From: Paenibacillus sp. PAMC 26794
GTDB taxonomy: Bacteria; Bacillota; Bacilli; Paenibacillales; Paenibacillaceae
Direction of reading: 5' to 3'
Length of the DNA stretch: 64,000 nt
Assembly: GCF_000316035.1 (NCBI RefSeq)
Contig: NZ_ANHX01000003.1
Coordinates: 1-64,000, forward strand
The notes beneath the pieces are model-generated. The model saw nothing but the letters and a program-made list of their open reading frames with translations, did not search any database and was not told the origin of the DNA. The position numbers and the translations under genes are program-made. Positions 1 to 8,936 of the stretch are shown here, piece by piece; positions within the stretch are counted from its first letter, which is position 1, and every line of letters begins with the position of its first letter.

Positions 1-338
1 ACTGTAAATTATTCCCTTCGTTGTGGGTCAAGCTTAGATTACAGAGACGTTATTTCGTCGATTCGGTCGATTTTTAGGTTTTGATACCTTTTTATGACGA
101 AATAGCGTGACTGAGGTTCGTTAAATCTTACAACCGTTGATGATCCGCCTTTTAAGATTAGGTAGGTTCGTTAGCGCTTGGAGGGAGCAGCAATTCCTTT
201 TTGAGGCAGCCCCATCGTTTTTTTATGAGAAAAAAGATCCTCTCTTTTATCTATAGGTTCTGAGGTGTTCAGTGATTGTTAAGAGCTGTTATGTATATTG
301 AAACAGTAAGTCATCAGAAAGGTTAAGGAGGAGAACAT
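1..338. other. Non-coding leader region with inverted repeats
   Basis: No convincing gene is visible. A long inverted repeat pairs 47-59 (ACGTTATTTCGTC) with 96-108 (GACGAAATAGCGT), 13 bp with one G-U-type mismatch. It encloses a smaller AGGT/ACCT hairpin at 76-89. A second pair, AATCTTA near 125-131 and TAAGATT near 153-159, follows. A SD sequence AAGGAGGAG at 325-333 serves the next gene. The paired segments could be a structured leader or the 3' end of an element lying to the left. I recognise no riboswitch class. Confidence 0.4.
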
Positions 339-1838
339 TTGAGTCTATACATTGGAAGGGGTACAAGAGTGAAGTTTATACGGTGGACTGTGATTGCTCT
401 TGTCGTTACATTACTCACAAGCGTGGGTTTTCCATCTTCATCGGCATTGGCCGCAACAACACCCATTTCGTTAAGCCAACCTACAGATATCGAGTTCTAT
501 AAGACGGCTGATGGGGAAAAAGAGATGCTGATCGCAGACAGCGGCAACAATCGGGTTATTCGGGCTACAGCGGAAGGCGAAGTGCTGGCGACCATGGAGG
601 TCAACCAAGTAACGGCGGCTACGATGGGCAGTGATGGGTTGATCTATGCTGCTGAATCAGGTGCAAAAGCACAGGTACATATTTTTAACCCGGACGGTAC
701 AGTGAACGCGCCGCCTATAGACGTTATGCGTAAATTTTCGTTGTATGCGGGTCAAGACGAGGATAAGCAACCCTATATCCGAAATGTAATTCGGTACAAA
801 CAGAACAACAATGAAACCTTGGCCCTGTTCTACAACGAGTACAGAGTGCATAATAACGTTCCACAGAGGTATGCCACATTAGCCGACATGAACCTGGACA
901 ATTCAGGCTGGGGATCACAGAGCGGAGGATTCACAGAATACTCCAGTGTAATTCTTGGAGATGGAAATCAGAAATGGTATACATCTAATAGTGGAGTTAT
1001 GCTCTACCCCTTGGTTGGTATACAGAATTCAACAGACAAGCTTGCAGATCTGACACTGGATGTAGTAGACAAACGTTTATACGTTGTGAGCGAGAATCAG
1101 ATTATGCGCACAGGCTATGAAGGCTTCGAATATCCTAACGCTCCTGTCTTGAGTACATGGGTGAGTGGAAACGAGACCTATCCTATCGACATAGGCAATC
1201 AGATCGCCGTTGGACTGGAAGGCGAAGTGTACATGGCTGATACGGCGAGAGACCGGATCGTCATTTTCAGTGCAGACGGAACTACTGCTCGTACTCTGGG
1301 TCTCAGCAAAGATGACACCCCTAAGCCTACAGCAGGTACATTTTCCAAAACAGTTATCAAAGGGTTACCAATAGCCTTTACATCTACGGATTTTGACAGT
1401 AACTATGCTGACCAAGAGAATCGGCCCATGACGGACATTCGCATCGTATCCCTGCCTGACAGTGGTAAATTGCAGTTGAATGGTACGGACGTTGTGAAGG
1501 ATCAGGTGATTCCTGTCGCAGAGTTGAATACATTGAGCTTCCTTCCTGCTTCGTCATTTACGGGGATCAAGACAACGTTCCTGTGGGAGGCCAAAAACGG
1601 AGTTGTGTTCACGGATAGCGCCAGTGTAACCATTATGCTGCGAATCAAAGGTGATGCCACCGGGGATGGTGTGCTTACACCAGCTGATGCGTTATTGGTC
1701 AATAAATATATCAAAGGGCTGATCACATTTACACCAGAACAGATTGAAGCACTGGATATGAATGATGACGGTGTAGTCGATGCGAAGGATTCAGTACTGA
1801 TTATGGGCGTTTACTTGGGCATCAACTCATTAACCTAG
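339..1838 (+). CDS. Secreted NHL/beta-propeller protein with C-terminal dockerin
   Basis: The protein is predicted to be exported and to dock onto a cohesin. The N-terminus has a hydrophobic signal segment ending near SSALA. Residues about 45-330 carry NHL-like propeller motifs (ADSGNNRVIRA, ADTARDRIVIFSADG). A beta-rich segment follows at about 335-435. The last 60 residues contain two calcium-binding dockerin repeats (DATGDGVLTPADALLVNKYI and DMNDDGVVDAKDSVLIMGVY). The TTG start at 339 has an excellent SD, AAGGAGGAG; a GTG at 369 preceded by GGAAGGGG is an alternative. The next gene starts within about 15 bases and encodes two cohesins, so the two are probably co-transcribed and may be partners. 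No catalytic domain is recognised. Confidence 0.82.
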   Translation: MSLYIGRGTRVKFIRWTVIALVVTLLTSVGFPSSSALAATTPISLSQPTDIEFYKTADGEKEMLIADSGNNRVIRATAEGEVLATMEVNQVTAATMGSDGLIYAAESGAKAQVHIFNPDGTVNAPPIDVMRKFSLYAGQDEDKQPYIRNVIRYKQNNNETLALFYNEYRVHNNVPQRYATLADMNLDNSGWGSQSGGFTEYSSVILGDGNQKWYTSNSGVMLYPLVGIQNSTDKLADLTLDVVDKRLYVVSENQIMRTGYEGFEYPNAPVLSTWVSGNETYPIDIGNQIAVGLEGEVYMADTARDRIVIFSADGTTARTLGLSKDDTPKPTAGTFSKTVIKGLPIAFTSTDFDSNYADQENRPMTDIRIVSLPDSGKLQLNGTDVVKDQVIPVAELNTLSFLPASSFTGIKTTFLWEAKNGVVFTDSASVTIMLRIKGDATGDGVLTPADALLVNKYIKGLITFTPEQIEALDMNDDGVVDAKDSVLIMGVYLGINSLT

Positions 1839-1853
1839 GAAGAGGTGAATAGT

Positions 1854-4217
1854 TTGCAAAACTATGATTCATATATATTTTCAGGAAAATCCAGACGGTC
1901 AATGAAGGGTATTCTGGTTATGTTGCTTCTGGTCTCTATGATGTTCTCGTGGATGCCTCAGGCAGAAGCCAGTGTAGATCCTGTTATTCTTATCGGAGAA
2001 GTATCCGGTAAACCAGGAGATATCGTCGAAGTGCCTGTATCCTATGATTCAAAAGGCTCAGAATTTTCTTTTTATCACTCTGATCTGACCTTTGCCTATG
2101 ATCCGGCAGTGCTTGAACTGGTGGATGGGGATGAGGTCGTGAACCAGCAAGCTTATGAAAAATATCTTGGAGCTGGCATAACTAAAAATACTTCTGTTCC
2201 AGGTTTCATTCAGATTGTAATGACGACGCAAAGTTTCATTAATGAATCTACAGTGATGTATTCCCTTCATTTCAAAATCAAGGATAGTGCGACTGCCAGT
2301 GCAAGTTCAGTAAACCTTCATTCAGGGGCATTGATTAAGGAAATTGATCTGTCTCAGGTGACTGGAGAAGCCGGGCAAGTGAACATATTGGCAGATGAGA
2401 AGCCGATTGGAAATGGACTTGTTTCGATCGGATCAGCGCAAGGAAAAGCTGGTGACAAGGTCACGCTCCCGGTGGATACCGTGTCACTTGATCAACCGAT
2501 TGGGTCTTTCGGGGTACGCTTGAAGTATAATCCCGCAGCCCTTCAGGTGATTAATGTTACAGGTGACGTTCCGGGAATCCAGTATAACGCGAATAATGAG
2601 ACGGGATCAGTCATCGTGGGCTGGAGTGATGAGGACGGAGGACAGAGTCCAATTCCGGCATCCGAGAGCCCACAGGCGCTGTTCAAAATCGAATTCACGA
2701 TTGCTTCCGCTGCTATTACAGGAGAGTATCCGGTTCAGGTTGTCGGCACAACCCTGCCTGAACACTTTACGGTGACAGATACTGATGCAATGGAGATGAA
2801 CAAGCAGATTGTACCGGGCAAAATTTCAGTCGTGGGTTCACCAGTTACGCCAACAACACCATCCAATCCGGGTTCGTCCGGTTCAGGAAGTTCATCCAGT
2901 GGTTCGTCAACACCATCCACGCCTGCAAGCACTTCCGAGAAGATTACAGTAAATGTGACTAATGAACGGAACACCAATGCCGTTGTTTCGGCAACGATTA
3001 TAGAGAGAACAACAGGGGCAGATGGACGTAAAAAAGACGAGGTAAATCTGACGGCTGAGCAGACTTCTCGTGCAATTGAAAGCCTGAAGAAGGCCGGTTC
3101 GAGTATTGCCCGGATCATGATCCCGGATGAGAAAGACGAGGTATCCGAACTGAACGTGAAGCTGCCAGCCAAGTCTACTTCACTGATGGCTGATGAGAAG
3201 ATGAATCTGTATATTGAAACGGATAATGCTTCCCTGCAACTGCCGGCGAATTCTTTACAGGGACTGGGCTCGGATATATTCTTCCATCTTGTGCCGATCA
3301 AGGATACCGCAGGGCGTGAAGTGGTGGAGCAGCGTATCCAGAACGATCCATTAATCGTCAAATCATCATCAAATACCGCGGACTTCCGTTTGGTAGGTCG
3401 TCCAATGACCATTGAGACAAATATGAGCAGTCGTCCGGTGACAGTAGTACTGCCAATCCGAGAGACAAACCTGACGCAGAAGGAAATGGACAAGCTGCAA
3501 GTATTTATTGAACATAGCGATGGAACCAAGGAACTCGTTAAGGGTAAAATCGTTAAATTTAATGGAACTGATCAACCGGGAATTGAGTTTGAAGTTACCA
3601 AGTTCAGCACATTTTCCATGATTCTCATGAACCGCACTTCTTCCTCAGCTTACATTCAAGGTTATGCGGATGGCACGTTCAGACCGAATCAGGCGGTTCA
3701 GCGTGCTGAAATGGCTGCTTTATTATCTCGAATACTTTCGTCTGACAGCGATGAAGCTACGCTCGATACATCATATCGGGATATGCCTGCTGCGGAATGG
3801 GCACGCGAAGCGATTACAAAGGCGACTGCGGCAGGTTATATGCGAGGCAATGCTGCCGGGGATTTCATGCCGGAACGTTCCATCACACGAGCTGAGATGG
3901 CGGTCATCATTGAACGGCTTCTGAATCGCAAGGATATCACGGGGGCAGTAACGACAACAGAGCTGACGAAGGAAGCTACGGACATTACACTGCACTGGGC
4001 CCGCGAGGCGGTTCAGCGTGTATTGGCAACGGGAGTCATGAGTGTGTCTCCGGACGGAGCATTTCGTCCAAACGAAGCCGTAACACGAGCGGAGGCGGTT
4101 ACATTGCTGAATCGTCTGGTTCATATTGAACCTGAACTGTCCGGTACTTCCAGATGGAAGGATGTATCTGCAAGTCACTGGGCTTATGGTGCAATCCAGG
4201 CTGCATCCCAGAATTAA
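1854..4217 (+). CDS. Cell-surface scaffold-like protein: two cohesins plus three SLH domains
   Basis: This is probably a surface-anchored receptor for dockerin-bearing proteins. After a signal peptide (hydrophobic run before QAEAS) come two cohesin-type beta-sandwich domains at about residues 40-180 and 190-320. A Ser/Gly/Pro/Thr linker follows near 330-355, then a beta-rich domain at about 365-590. Three S-layer homology repeats end the protein; the first two contain YADGTFRPNQAVQRAEM and AAGDFMPERSITRAEM, the third PDGAFRPNEAVTRAEA. SLH domains normally bind pyruvylated secondary cell-wall polymer. I prefer TTG at 1854 because AGAGGTGA ends about five bases upstream; a GTG at 1845 is in frame. 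The gene directly follows the dockerin protein, and a terminator follows it. Confidence 0.85.
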   Translation: MQNYDSYIFSGKSRRSMKGILVMLLLVSMMFSWMPQAEASVDPVILIGEVSGKPGDIVEVPVSYDSKGSEFSFYHSDLTFAYDPAVLELVDGDEVVNQQAYEKYLGAGITKNTSVPGFIQIVMTTQSFINESTVMYSLHFKIKDSATASASSVNLHSGALIKEIDLSQVTGEAGQVNILADEKPIGNGLVSIGSAQGKAGDKVTLPVDTVSLDQPIGSFGVRLKYNPAALQVINVTGDVPGIQYNANNETGSVIVGWSDEDGGQSPIPASESPQALFKIEFTIASAAITGEYPVQVVGTTLPEHFTVTDTDAMEMNKQIVPGKISVVGSPVTPTTPSNPGSSGSGSSSSGSSTPSTPASTSEKITVNVTNERNTNAVVSATIIERTTGADGRKKDEVNLTAEQTSRAIESLKKAGSSIARIMIPDEKDEVSELNVKLPAKSTSLMADEKMNLYIETDNASLQLPANSLQGLGSDIFFHLVPIKDTAGREVVEQRIQNDPLIVKSSSNTADFRLVGRPMTIETNMSSRPVTVVLPIRETNLTQKEMDKLQVFIEHSDGTKELVKGKIVKFNGTDQPGIEFEVTKFSTFSMILMNRTSSSAYIQGYADGTFRPNQAVQRAEMAALLSRILSSDSDEATLDTSYRDMPAAEWAREAITKATAAGYMRGNAAGDFMPERSITRAEMAVIIERLLNRKDITGAVTTTELTKEATDITLHWAREAVQRVLATGVMSVSPDGAFRPNEAVTRAEAVTLLNRLVHIEPELSGTSRWKDVSASHWAYGAIQAASQN

Positions 4218-4287
4218 AATGTAGAGTGCTGATGCTGCTTGTTCCTATCTTTCAGCTGGGGACGAGCAGCATCAGATGAAATCCAGG

Positions 4288-4313
4288 AGGCATCTGCGGA
4301 TGCCTTTTTTTCA
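4288..4313 (+). terminator. Rho-independent terminator after the SLH gene
   Basis: AGGCATC (4288-4294) pairs with GATGCCT (4299-4305) and is followed by a run of seven or more T. Just upstream, 4229-4239 and 4265-4275 form a perfect 11-bp inverted repeat (CTGATGCTGCT/AGCAGCATCAG), so the transcript end is doubly structured. Confidence 0.75.
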
Positions 4314-4410
4314 TCGTTATATTGTGGTTTTCAAAAAGGATGGACAGCATCTGGTGTGAGTGGGAGAATAACGCTATATTGCAAGATAGACGTTTACTTG
4401 AGAAAGAGAG

Positions 4411-7400
4411 ATGACGGTCATCAGAACGGATCGATTTTTGTTAGGGATCGGATGCATGACCCTGCTGCTTGCACTGGTGGTTGCGTGGCAGATCACAGAT
4501 GGACACGAGAAGCCTGTGGCCAGGCAGGGGATTCTGGACATGGCAGGTGTGGAGTGGACGAACCAATCTGTCATACCGTTGGATGGAGAATGGGAGTTCT
4601 ATCCGGAGCAGTTGCTCTCACCACAACAGATTAAGCTCAACCATAGCCAACCTGTCATGATACAAGTGCCGGGAAATTGGGACGATAAAAGGATTAGTCA
4701 GGCATACCCCATGAATGGCAAAAGTTACGGAACCTATCGCTTGATTGTACGCAATGTGCCGCAAGGTGAACTTCTGGCGATTGCCAAACGTTATGTACGC
4801 TTCTCGGATGTGATGTATGTTGATGGGAAATTGATGAGCCGTTCCGGACAGCCGGGTACATCTGCCGCATCGTACGTCCCCCGTAATGAGCCCTATACAA
4901 TCTATTTCCACCCTGAAAGTACAGAGATTGAAGTTGTGCTACAGGTAGCCAATTTTGATTTTCGTAGTGGTGGCATCTATAACTCGATTGATCTGGGACA
5001 AGGCAGTCATATGGAAGCGAGAGCGATCATTCAATCGGGACTTGAGCTGTTGATTATCGGCATTGTGGTGATCTTTGGATTGTTGTTCTTCTATCTGTAT
5101 GTGCGCTTGCACCGTGATGGAATCCAGCTGCTGTATGCGTTGTTCTTTATTGGTTTTGCATTGACGGTGGTGACCAACGGGGAGCGTCTGCTGTTACAGC
5201 TGATGCCGGACATTTCCTTTGAACTGGCGTACAAATTGAAATATATATCGGTATATGGTGTGTCTATTATTACAAGCATGATTACCTGGAGACTTACTCC
5301 TGATCTGAAGCCCCTGTTGAAAAAATGGCTTCGTGTACCAAGCATAGTGCTGGCTTTATACGTGGTATTGATCGTGATATCTCCATTTCGTATCTATTCG
5401 TTGATCCAAGAGAGCATGTATGCCGTTAATCTATGTGCGTACGCCTTGGCTTTCATTGTTATTATTCATCAGTATATTCAGGCAAGGTACGGAAACAAGA
5501 GTCGATCCCAAGCTCAATTGCTGATCATCTGCATCTGGCTTATGTTAGTAAACTATGTTCTTGGAATCATTGTTACGTGGTATCCAATCAGTCAGGTGCT
5601 GCTGAACTGTACAACGCTTGTGATTTTGTGTGCCTTTGCCATGTTGCTGATCTATCAATATACACAGGCGTATGCCTCGATGCAGCAACTTACCCATCAG
5701 CTTCAATTGTCGGACAAGGCCAAGGATGAGTTTTTGCTATTAACTTCGCATGAGTTAAACTCTCCGCTTCACAGCATTATTCATCTGTCCCGTTCTGTGC
5801 TGACGACCTCACTGAGGCGCGCTAATGAACAGGAGATCCGGGGCAAGCTTCAGCTTATCCGCAATACGGCGTACCGGATGTCCAATCTGGTCAATGATCT
5901 GATTGACATGTCAAGGTTCAGGGATGGCAGCATAAAGCTATTCGTGGGGACCGTTGATCTGGTATCCTGCCTTTCGCTGGTCACGGAGGTGCTGGGATTT
6001 CTGGCTTCTGGCAAAAGCATTGTTATGATTCGCAGGTTAGAGCCTGAAGCACGCTACGTCATGGCGGATGAGAGTCGGCTGCTGCAAGTACTGTATAACC
6101 TGGTCTATCACATGATGGGACAACATCATAATGGGAGGCTGGTTATGGCGTGCGAGAGGCATCAGGATAATGTGCAGATTACCCTTTGTCTGGAAGCTGA
6201 TCCAGATCGGAGTACTCGGCAACGTCAGGAAGTGGACTCCGGTTCACAGCAAGCGGATCGAATTGCAGCGGGGGTGTCTGTTGCAGCGGAAATGGTTAGC
6301 GCAATGCGAGGAAAACTCGTGGTGAACGATGAAGCTGCGTCCATCATGATTGAGCTTCCGTGTGCTACTAGTGTCGACAGGGAAGATTTGACGGAGATAG
6401 CCGCAACGCAGGAGACCGATGTGAAGGAGGAGAAAAAGGTGGGAAGCGTGATTTCAGCCCACGTTTTAATTGCGACGTCTGATCTCGTAGACATGGAACA
6501 ACTGAACACATTGCTTGCTACGGAAGGCTTTCATCTGAGCTTCGCAGACTCTGATGTCAAGGTTCGGACTGCATTGGCTGGCGGAAGGTTGCCCGATCTT
6601 GTGATTGTCGACGCCATGCTGCCTGAGGTGACCGGCTATGAGCTGTGCAAGCAGATTCGGATGGAGTTCAGCCAGGTGGATCTCCCGATTCTGTTTATCA
6701 ACATGCGCAGTACACCTGCGGATATTGAGGCGTGTATTCAGGCCGGCGGCAATGATTTTATTACCCGTCCACTGGATGCTGGCGAAATTCTTGTCCGAAT
6801 ACATACATTACTTGGCATGAAGCAACTCGTAAAAGAAGCAGCCAATAACGAAATGGCCTTTCTGCGATCACAGATCAAGCCGCATTTTTTATATAATGCC
6901 TTGGGAACTATCATGTCATTATGTTTTACGGATGGGCCGAGAGCTGGAGAACTGCTGGGCAGTTTTAGTCGTTATCTGCGTATTCTCTTTCATCTGGATA
7001 ACTCCGAGGAGTTGATTCCACTCAGTAAGGAGATGGAGTTAATTCAGGCTTATGTGGAGATTGAGCAGGAGCGATTTGGTTCACGACTTCAGGTTCAATT
7101 GGACGTGGATAGCTCGTTATATTCTTGTAAAGTCATGCCACTCCTGATTGAGCCACTGGTAGAGAATGCCATACGGCATGGCGTATCCAAAAAGATTGAT
7201 GGGGGAACCGTTCGTTTGTTCATTCGAAGATGTGAAGATAGCGTTCAAGTGGTGGTTGAGGACGATGGTGTGGGCATGTCTGGAGAGCAGGTTGCCTTTC
7301 TTCTGAGCAAAAGTCATACAGAACAAGGCATTGGCCTCCAAAATGTACAGAGACGATTGAAACTTATGAACGGACAAGCACCTGTGATCAAGAGCGAACA

Positions 7401-7443
7401 AGGTCAAGGTACCAAGGTGACCATCGAGTTTCCTTATCAATAA
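4411..7443 (+). CDS. 7TM hybrid sensor histidine kinase with two kinase cores
   Basis: A membrane sensor of about 1010 residues. Order: one N-terminal membrane segment; an extracellular jelly-roll (7TMR-DISM type) region at about 40-200; a seven-helix membrane block at about 208-425; a HisKA core with LLLTSHELNSPLHS (His447); a degenerate ATPase region at about 540-655 that keeps an N-box-like segment but shows no clear G boxes. A receiver domain follows at about 685-800 (phospho-acceptor candidate Asp734). Its usual conserved Lys is Arg in FITRPLD. The C-terminal LytS-type kinase core has QIKPHFLYNALG (His825) and a complete ATPase with ENAIRHG and DDGVGM. The C-terminal core therefore looks catalytically competent, while the first may act in dimerisation or input. 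A response regulator gene follows after 20 bases. The ligand is unknown. Confidence 0.88.
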   Translation: MTVIRTDRFLLGIGCMTLLLALVVAWQITDGHEKPVARQGILDMAGVEWTNQSVIPLDGEWEFYPEQLLSPQQIKLNHSQPVMIQVPGNWDDKRISQAYPMNGKSYGTYRLIVRNVPQGELLAIAKRYVRFSDVMYVDGKLMSRSGQPGTSAASYVPRNEPYTIYFHPESTEIEVVLQVANFDFRSGGIYNSIDLGQGSHMEARAIIQSGLELLIIGIVVIFGLLFFYLYVRLHRDGIQLLYALFFIGFALTVVTNGERLLLQLMPDISFELAYKLKYISVYGVSIITSMITWRLTPDLKPLLKKWLRVPSIVLALYVVLIVISPFRIYSLIQESMYAVNLCAYALAFIVIIHQYIQARYGNKSRSQAQLLIICIWLMLVNYVLGIIVTWYPISQVLLNCTTLVILCAFAMLLIYQYTQAYASMQQLTHQLQLSDKAKDEFLLLTSHELNSPLHSIIHLSRSVLTTSLRRANEQEIRGKLQLIRNTAYRMSNLVNDLIDMSRFRDGSIKLFVGTVDLVSCLSLVTEVLGFLASGKSIVMIRRLEPEARYVMADESRLLQVLYNLVYHMMGQHHNGRLVMACERHQDNVQITLCLEADPDRSTRQRQEVDSGSQQADRIAAGVSVAAEMVSAMRGKLVVNDEAASIMIELPCATSVDREDLTEIAATQETDVKEEKKVGSVISAHVLIATSDLVDMEQLNTLLATEGFHLSFADSDVKVRTALAGGRLPDLVIVDAMLPEVTGYELCKQIRMEFSQVDLPILFINMRSTPADIEACIQAGGNDFITRPLDAGEILVRIHTLLGMKQLVKEAANNEMAFLRSQIKPHFLYNALGTIMSLCFTDGPRAGELLGSFSRYLRILFHLDNSEELIPLSKEMELIQAYVEIEQERFGSRLQVQLDVDSSLYSCKVMPLLIEPLVENAIRHGVSKKIDGGTVRLFIRRCEDSVQVVVEDDGVGMSGEQVAFLLSKSHTEQGIGLQNVQRRLKLMNGQAPVIKSEQGQGTKVTIEFPYQ

Positions 7444-7463
7444 TAAAAAGAGGGGGAGAGAAC

Positions 7464-8618
7464 GTGTTGCAGGCCTATTTGGTGGACGATGAGCCTCATG
7501 CTCTGAATATGCTGGAGATGTTTCTGACTCGAACGGGAGAGGTCCACATTGCAGGTCGTTCGGTGAATGGATTCGAGGCACTGGAGGCACTTCAGCATAC
7601 ACGACCGGATATCTGGTTCCTCGATATTGAGATGCCGGGCATGAGCGGATTGGAGCTTGCAGCGAACATCCATGAGATCGAACCGGATGCGGTGATTGTA
7701 TTTACAACGGCTTATGATCATTATGCTGTCTCTGCTTTTGAACATGAGGCTCTGGATTATCTGCTCAAACCAATTGAGATGGGCCGATTGTCCAGAACCA
7801 TTGACAGATTACTGAAGGATAAGGGGAACGCGGTCAAGTCATCTGCCGAGCAACCGGACCGGCAATCTCTGATGAACAGTGATGAGCCGAATCAATTATT
7901 TGTACAAATGCTTGGAAAGTTTCGTGTCACGCCTACGAACGGTGAAATCGTCATGTGGCGTACAGCAAAGGAGAAGGAACTGTTTGCATATTTGCTGTTG
8001 CATGACCCGGCCACCGGTGTTGTTCACCGGGATCGCATTATTGACCATCTGTGGCCTGATGAGCGTTACGAAAAAGCCAAAATCTATATGCATACATGTG
8101 TCAGTCTGCTAAGAAAAAACCTGAATAAAATGGGTATGGAGCAGATGGTCAGCTACAAGAATGAACATTACATGCTGGACAAAAAGCGAATCCGGGCTGA
8201 CGTATATGATGTGCTGGAACTTGTGCTTCGAATGCAGCGCGGGGAGGATGTTCCACTGGCTCAAATGGAGCGGACTTTGCATATGTATCAGGATGAACTG
8301 CTTCCGCAGGAGGATTATTTCTGGATGTCTGAACTGAGCCAGAAGATGGAGCGAGGTGCGTTGAAACTCATGCTGAAGCTTTCCGAGAAGTATCTGGAAC
8401 TGCATAACGGCAAGAAGGCAGCAGAGGCAGCGGAACGTGCAATGTGGCATTCCCCTTATGAAGAAGAAGCGTATCGTTGTGCCATGCAAGCCTATTTGTC
8501 CATGGGTAATCATGACCATGTCTTACGTATCTATCGCGATCTTGAAGATCGATTATGTGAGTTGCATATTCGTCCTTCTTCTGTGACCACACGTTTGTAT
8601 GAACAGATTAAAGTCTGA
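7464..8618 (+). CDS. Response regulator: receiver + winged helix + BTAD
   Basis: The likely cognate regulator of the upstream kinase. Residues 1-120 are a receiver domain with acidic pocket Asp8/Asp9, phospho-acceptor Asp54 (FLDIEMPGMSG) and Lys102 (LLKP). From about residue 145 there is an OmpR/SARP-type winged helix (MLGKFRVTPTNG; DHLWPDE). The C-terminus, about 240-384, is a helical bacterial transcriptional activation domain. LytS-type kinases usually pair with LytTR regulators, so a BTAD output is a notable variation, though known in this group. GTG 7464 follows AGGGGGAGAG; TTG 7467 is an alternative. A terminator follows at 8676. Targets are not evident. Confidence 0.88.
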   Translation: MLQAYLVDDEPHALNMLEMFLTRTGEVHIAGRSVNGFEALEALQHTRPDIWFLDIEMPGMSGLELAANIHEIEPDAVIVFTTAYDHYAVSAFEHEALDYLLKPIEMGRLSRTIDRLLKDKGNAVKSSAEQPDRQSLMNSDEPNQLFVQMLGKFRVTPTNGEIVMWRTAKEKELFAYLLLHDPATGVVHRDRIIDHLWPDERYEKAKIYMHTCVSLLRKNLNKMGMEQMVSYKNEHYMLDKKRIRADVYDVLELVLRMQRGEDVPLAQMERTLHMYQDELLPQEDYFWMSELSQKMERGALKLMLKLSEKYLELHNGKKAAEAAERAMWHSPYEEEAYRCAMQAYLSMGNHDHVLRIYRDLEDRLCELHIRPSSVTTRLYEQIKV

Positions 8619-8675
8619 ACGGTGAAGAAGTAGCTGCAATGAATCAACGCATATGTGACTATCTGAAATTCCAAT

Positions 8676-8716
8676 AAAACGTGTCCTGGAGAATGCCTTC
8701 CAGCGACACGTTTTTG
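8676..8716 (+). terminator. Rho-independent terminator after the response regulator
   Basis: AAAACGTGTC (8676-8685) pairs perfectly with GACACGTTTT (8705-8714). Inner CTGGA and TTCCAG extend the stem, and T-rich sequence follows. Confidence 0.8.
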
Positions 8717-8730
8717 TTTATATGAAAACA

Positions 8731-8784
8731 TTGACAATACGCTAACAATTCCAGGATTTTCCGTTTGCAATTCGCTCCTATAAT
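8731..8784 (+). promoter_or_regulatory. Candidate Pho box and promoter for the pst operon
   Basis: Six-base elements recur with 11-bp periodicity: TTGACA (8731), CTAACA (8742), a poor AGGATT (8753) and TTTGCA (8764). They end nine bases upstream of a perfect -10 hexamer, TATAAT (8779-8784). PhoP boxes in Bacillus are TTHACA-like repeats spaced by five bases just upstream of the -10. The downstream genes are phosphate-uptake genes, which fits. PhoP control is inferred. Confidence 0.55.
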
Positions 8785-8936
8785 TACAAACGTAATAGGT
8801 CATTTTTACGATGAACGTGGAAGTTGGGGGGATGAGACAGACAAGCTCTCATATTGATGATACATGCAGAATACCAGACAGCAGGGCACGGCATACAAGG
8901 CAAATTATATGGAGAAAAGAAGGGTGACCAAAGCCA

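Noticed and set aside
2735-3529. Long open frame on the minus strand within the cohesin/SLH gene
   Set aside because: Lies antisense to clear cohesin-linker sequence, has no SD and encodes low-complexity residues; a shadow of the real gene.
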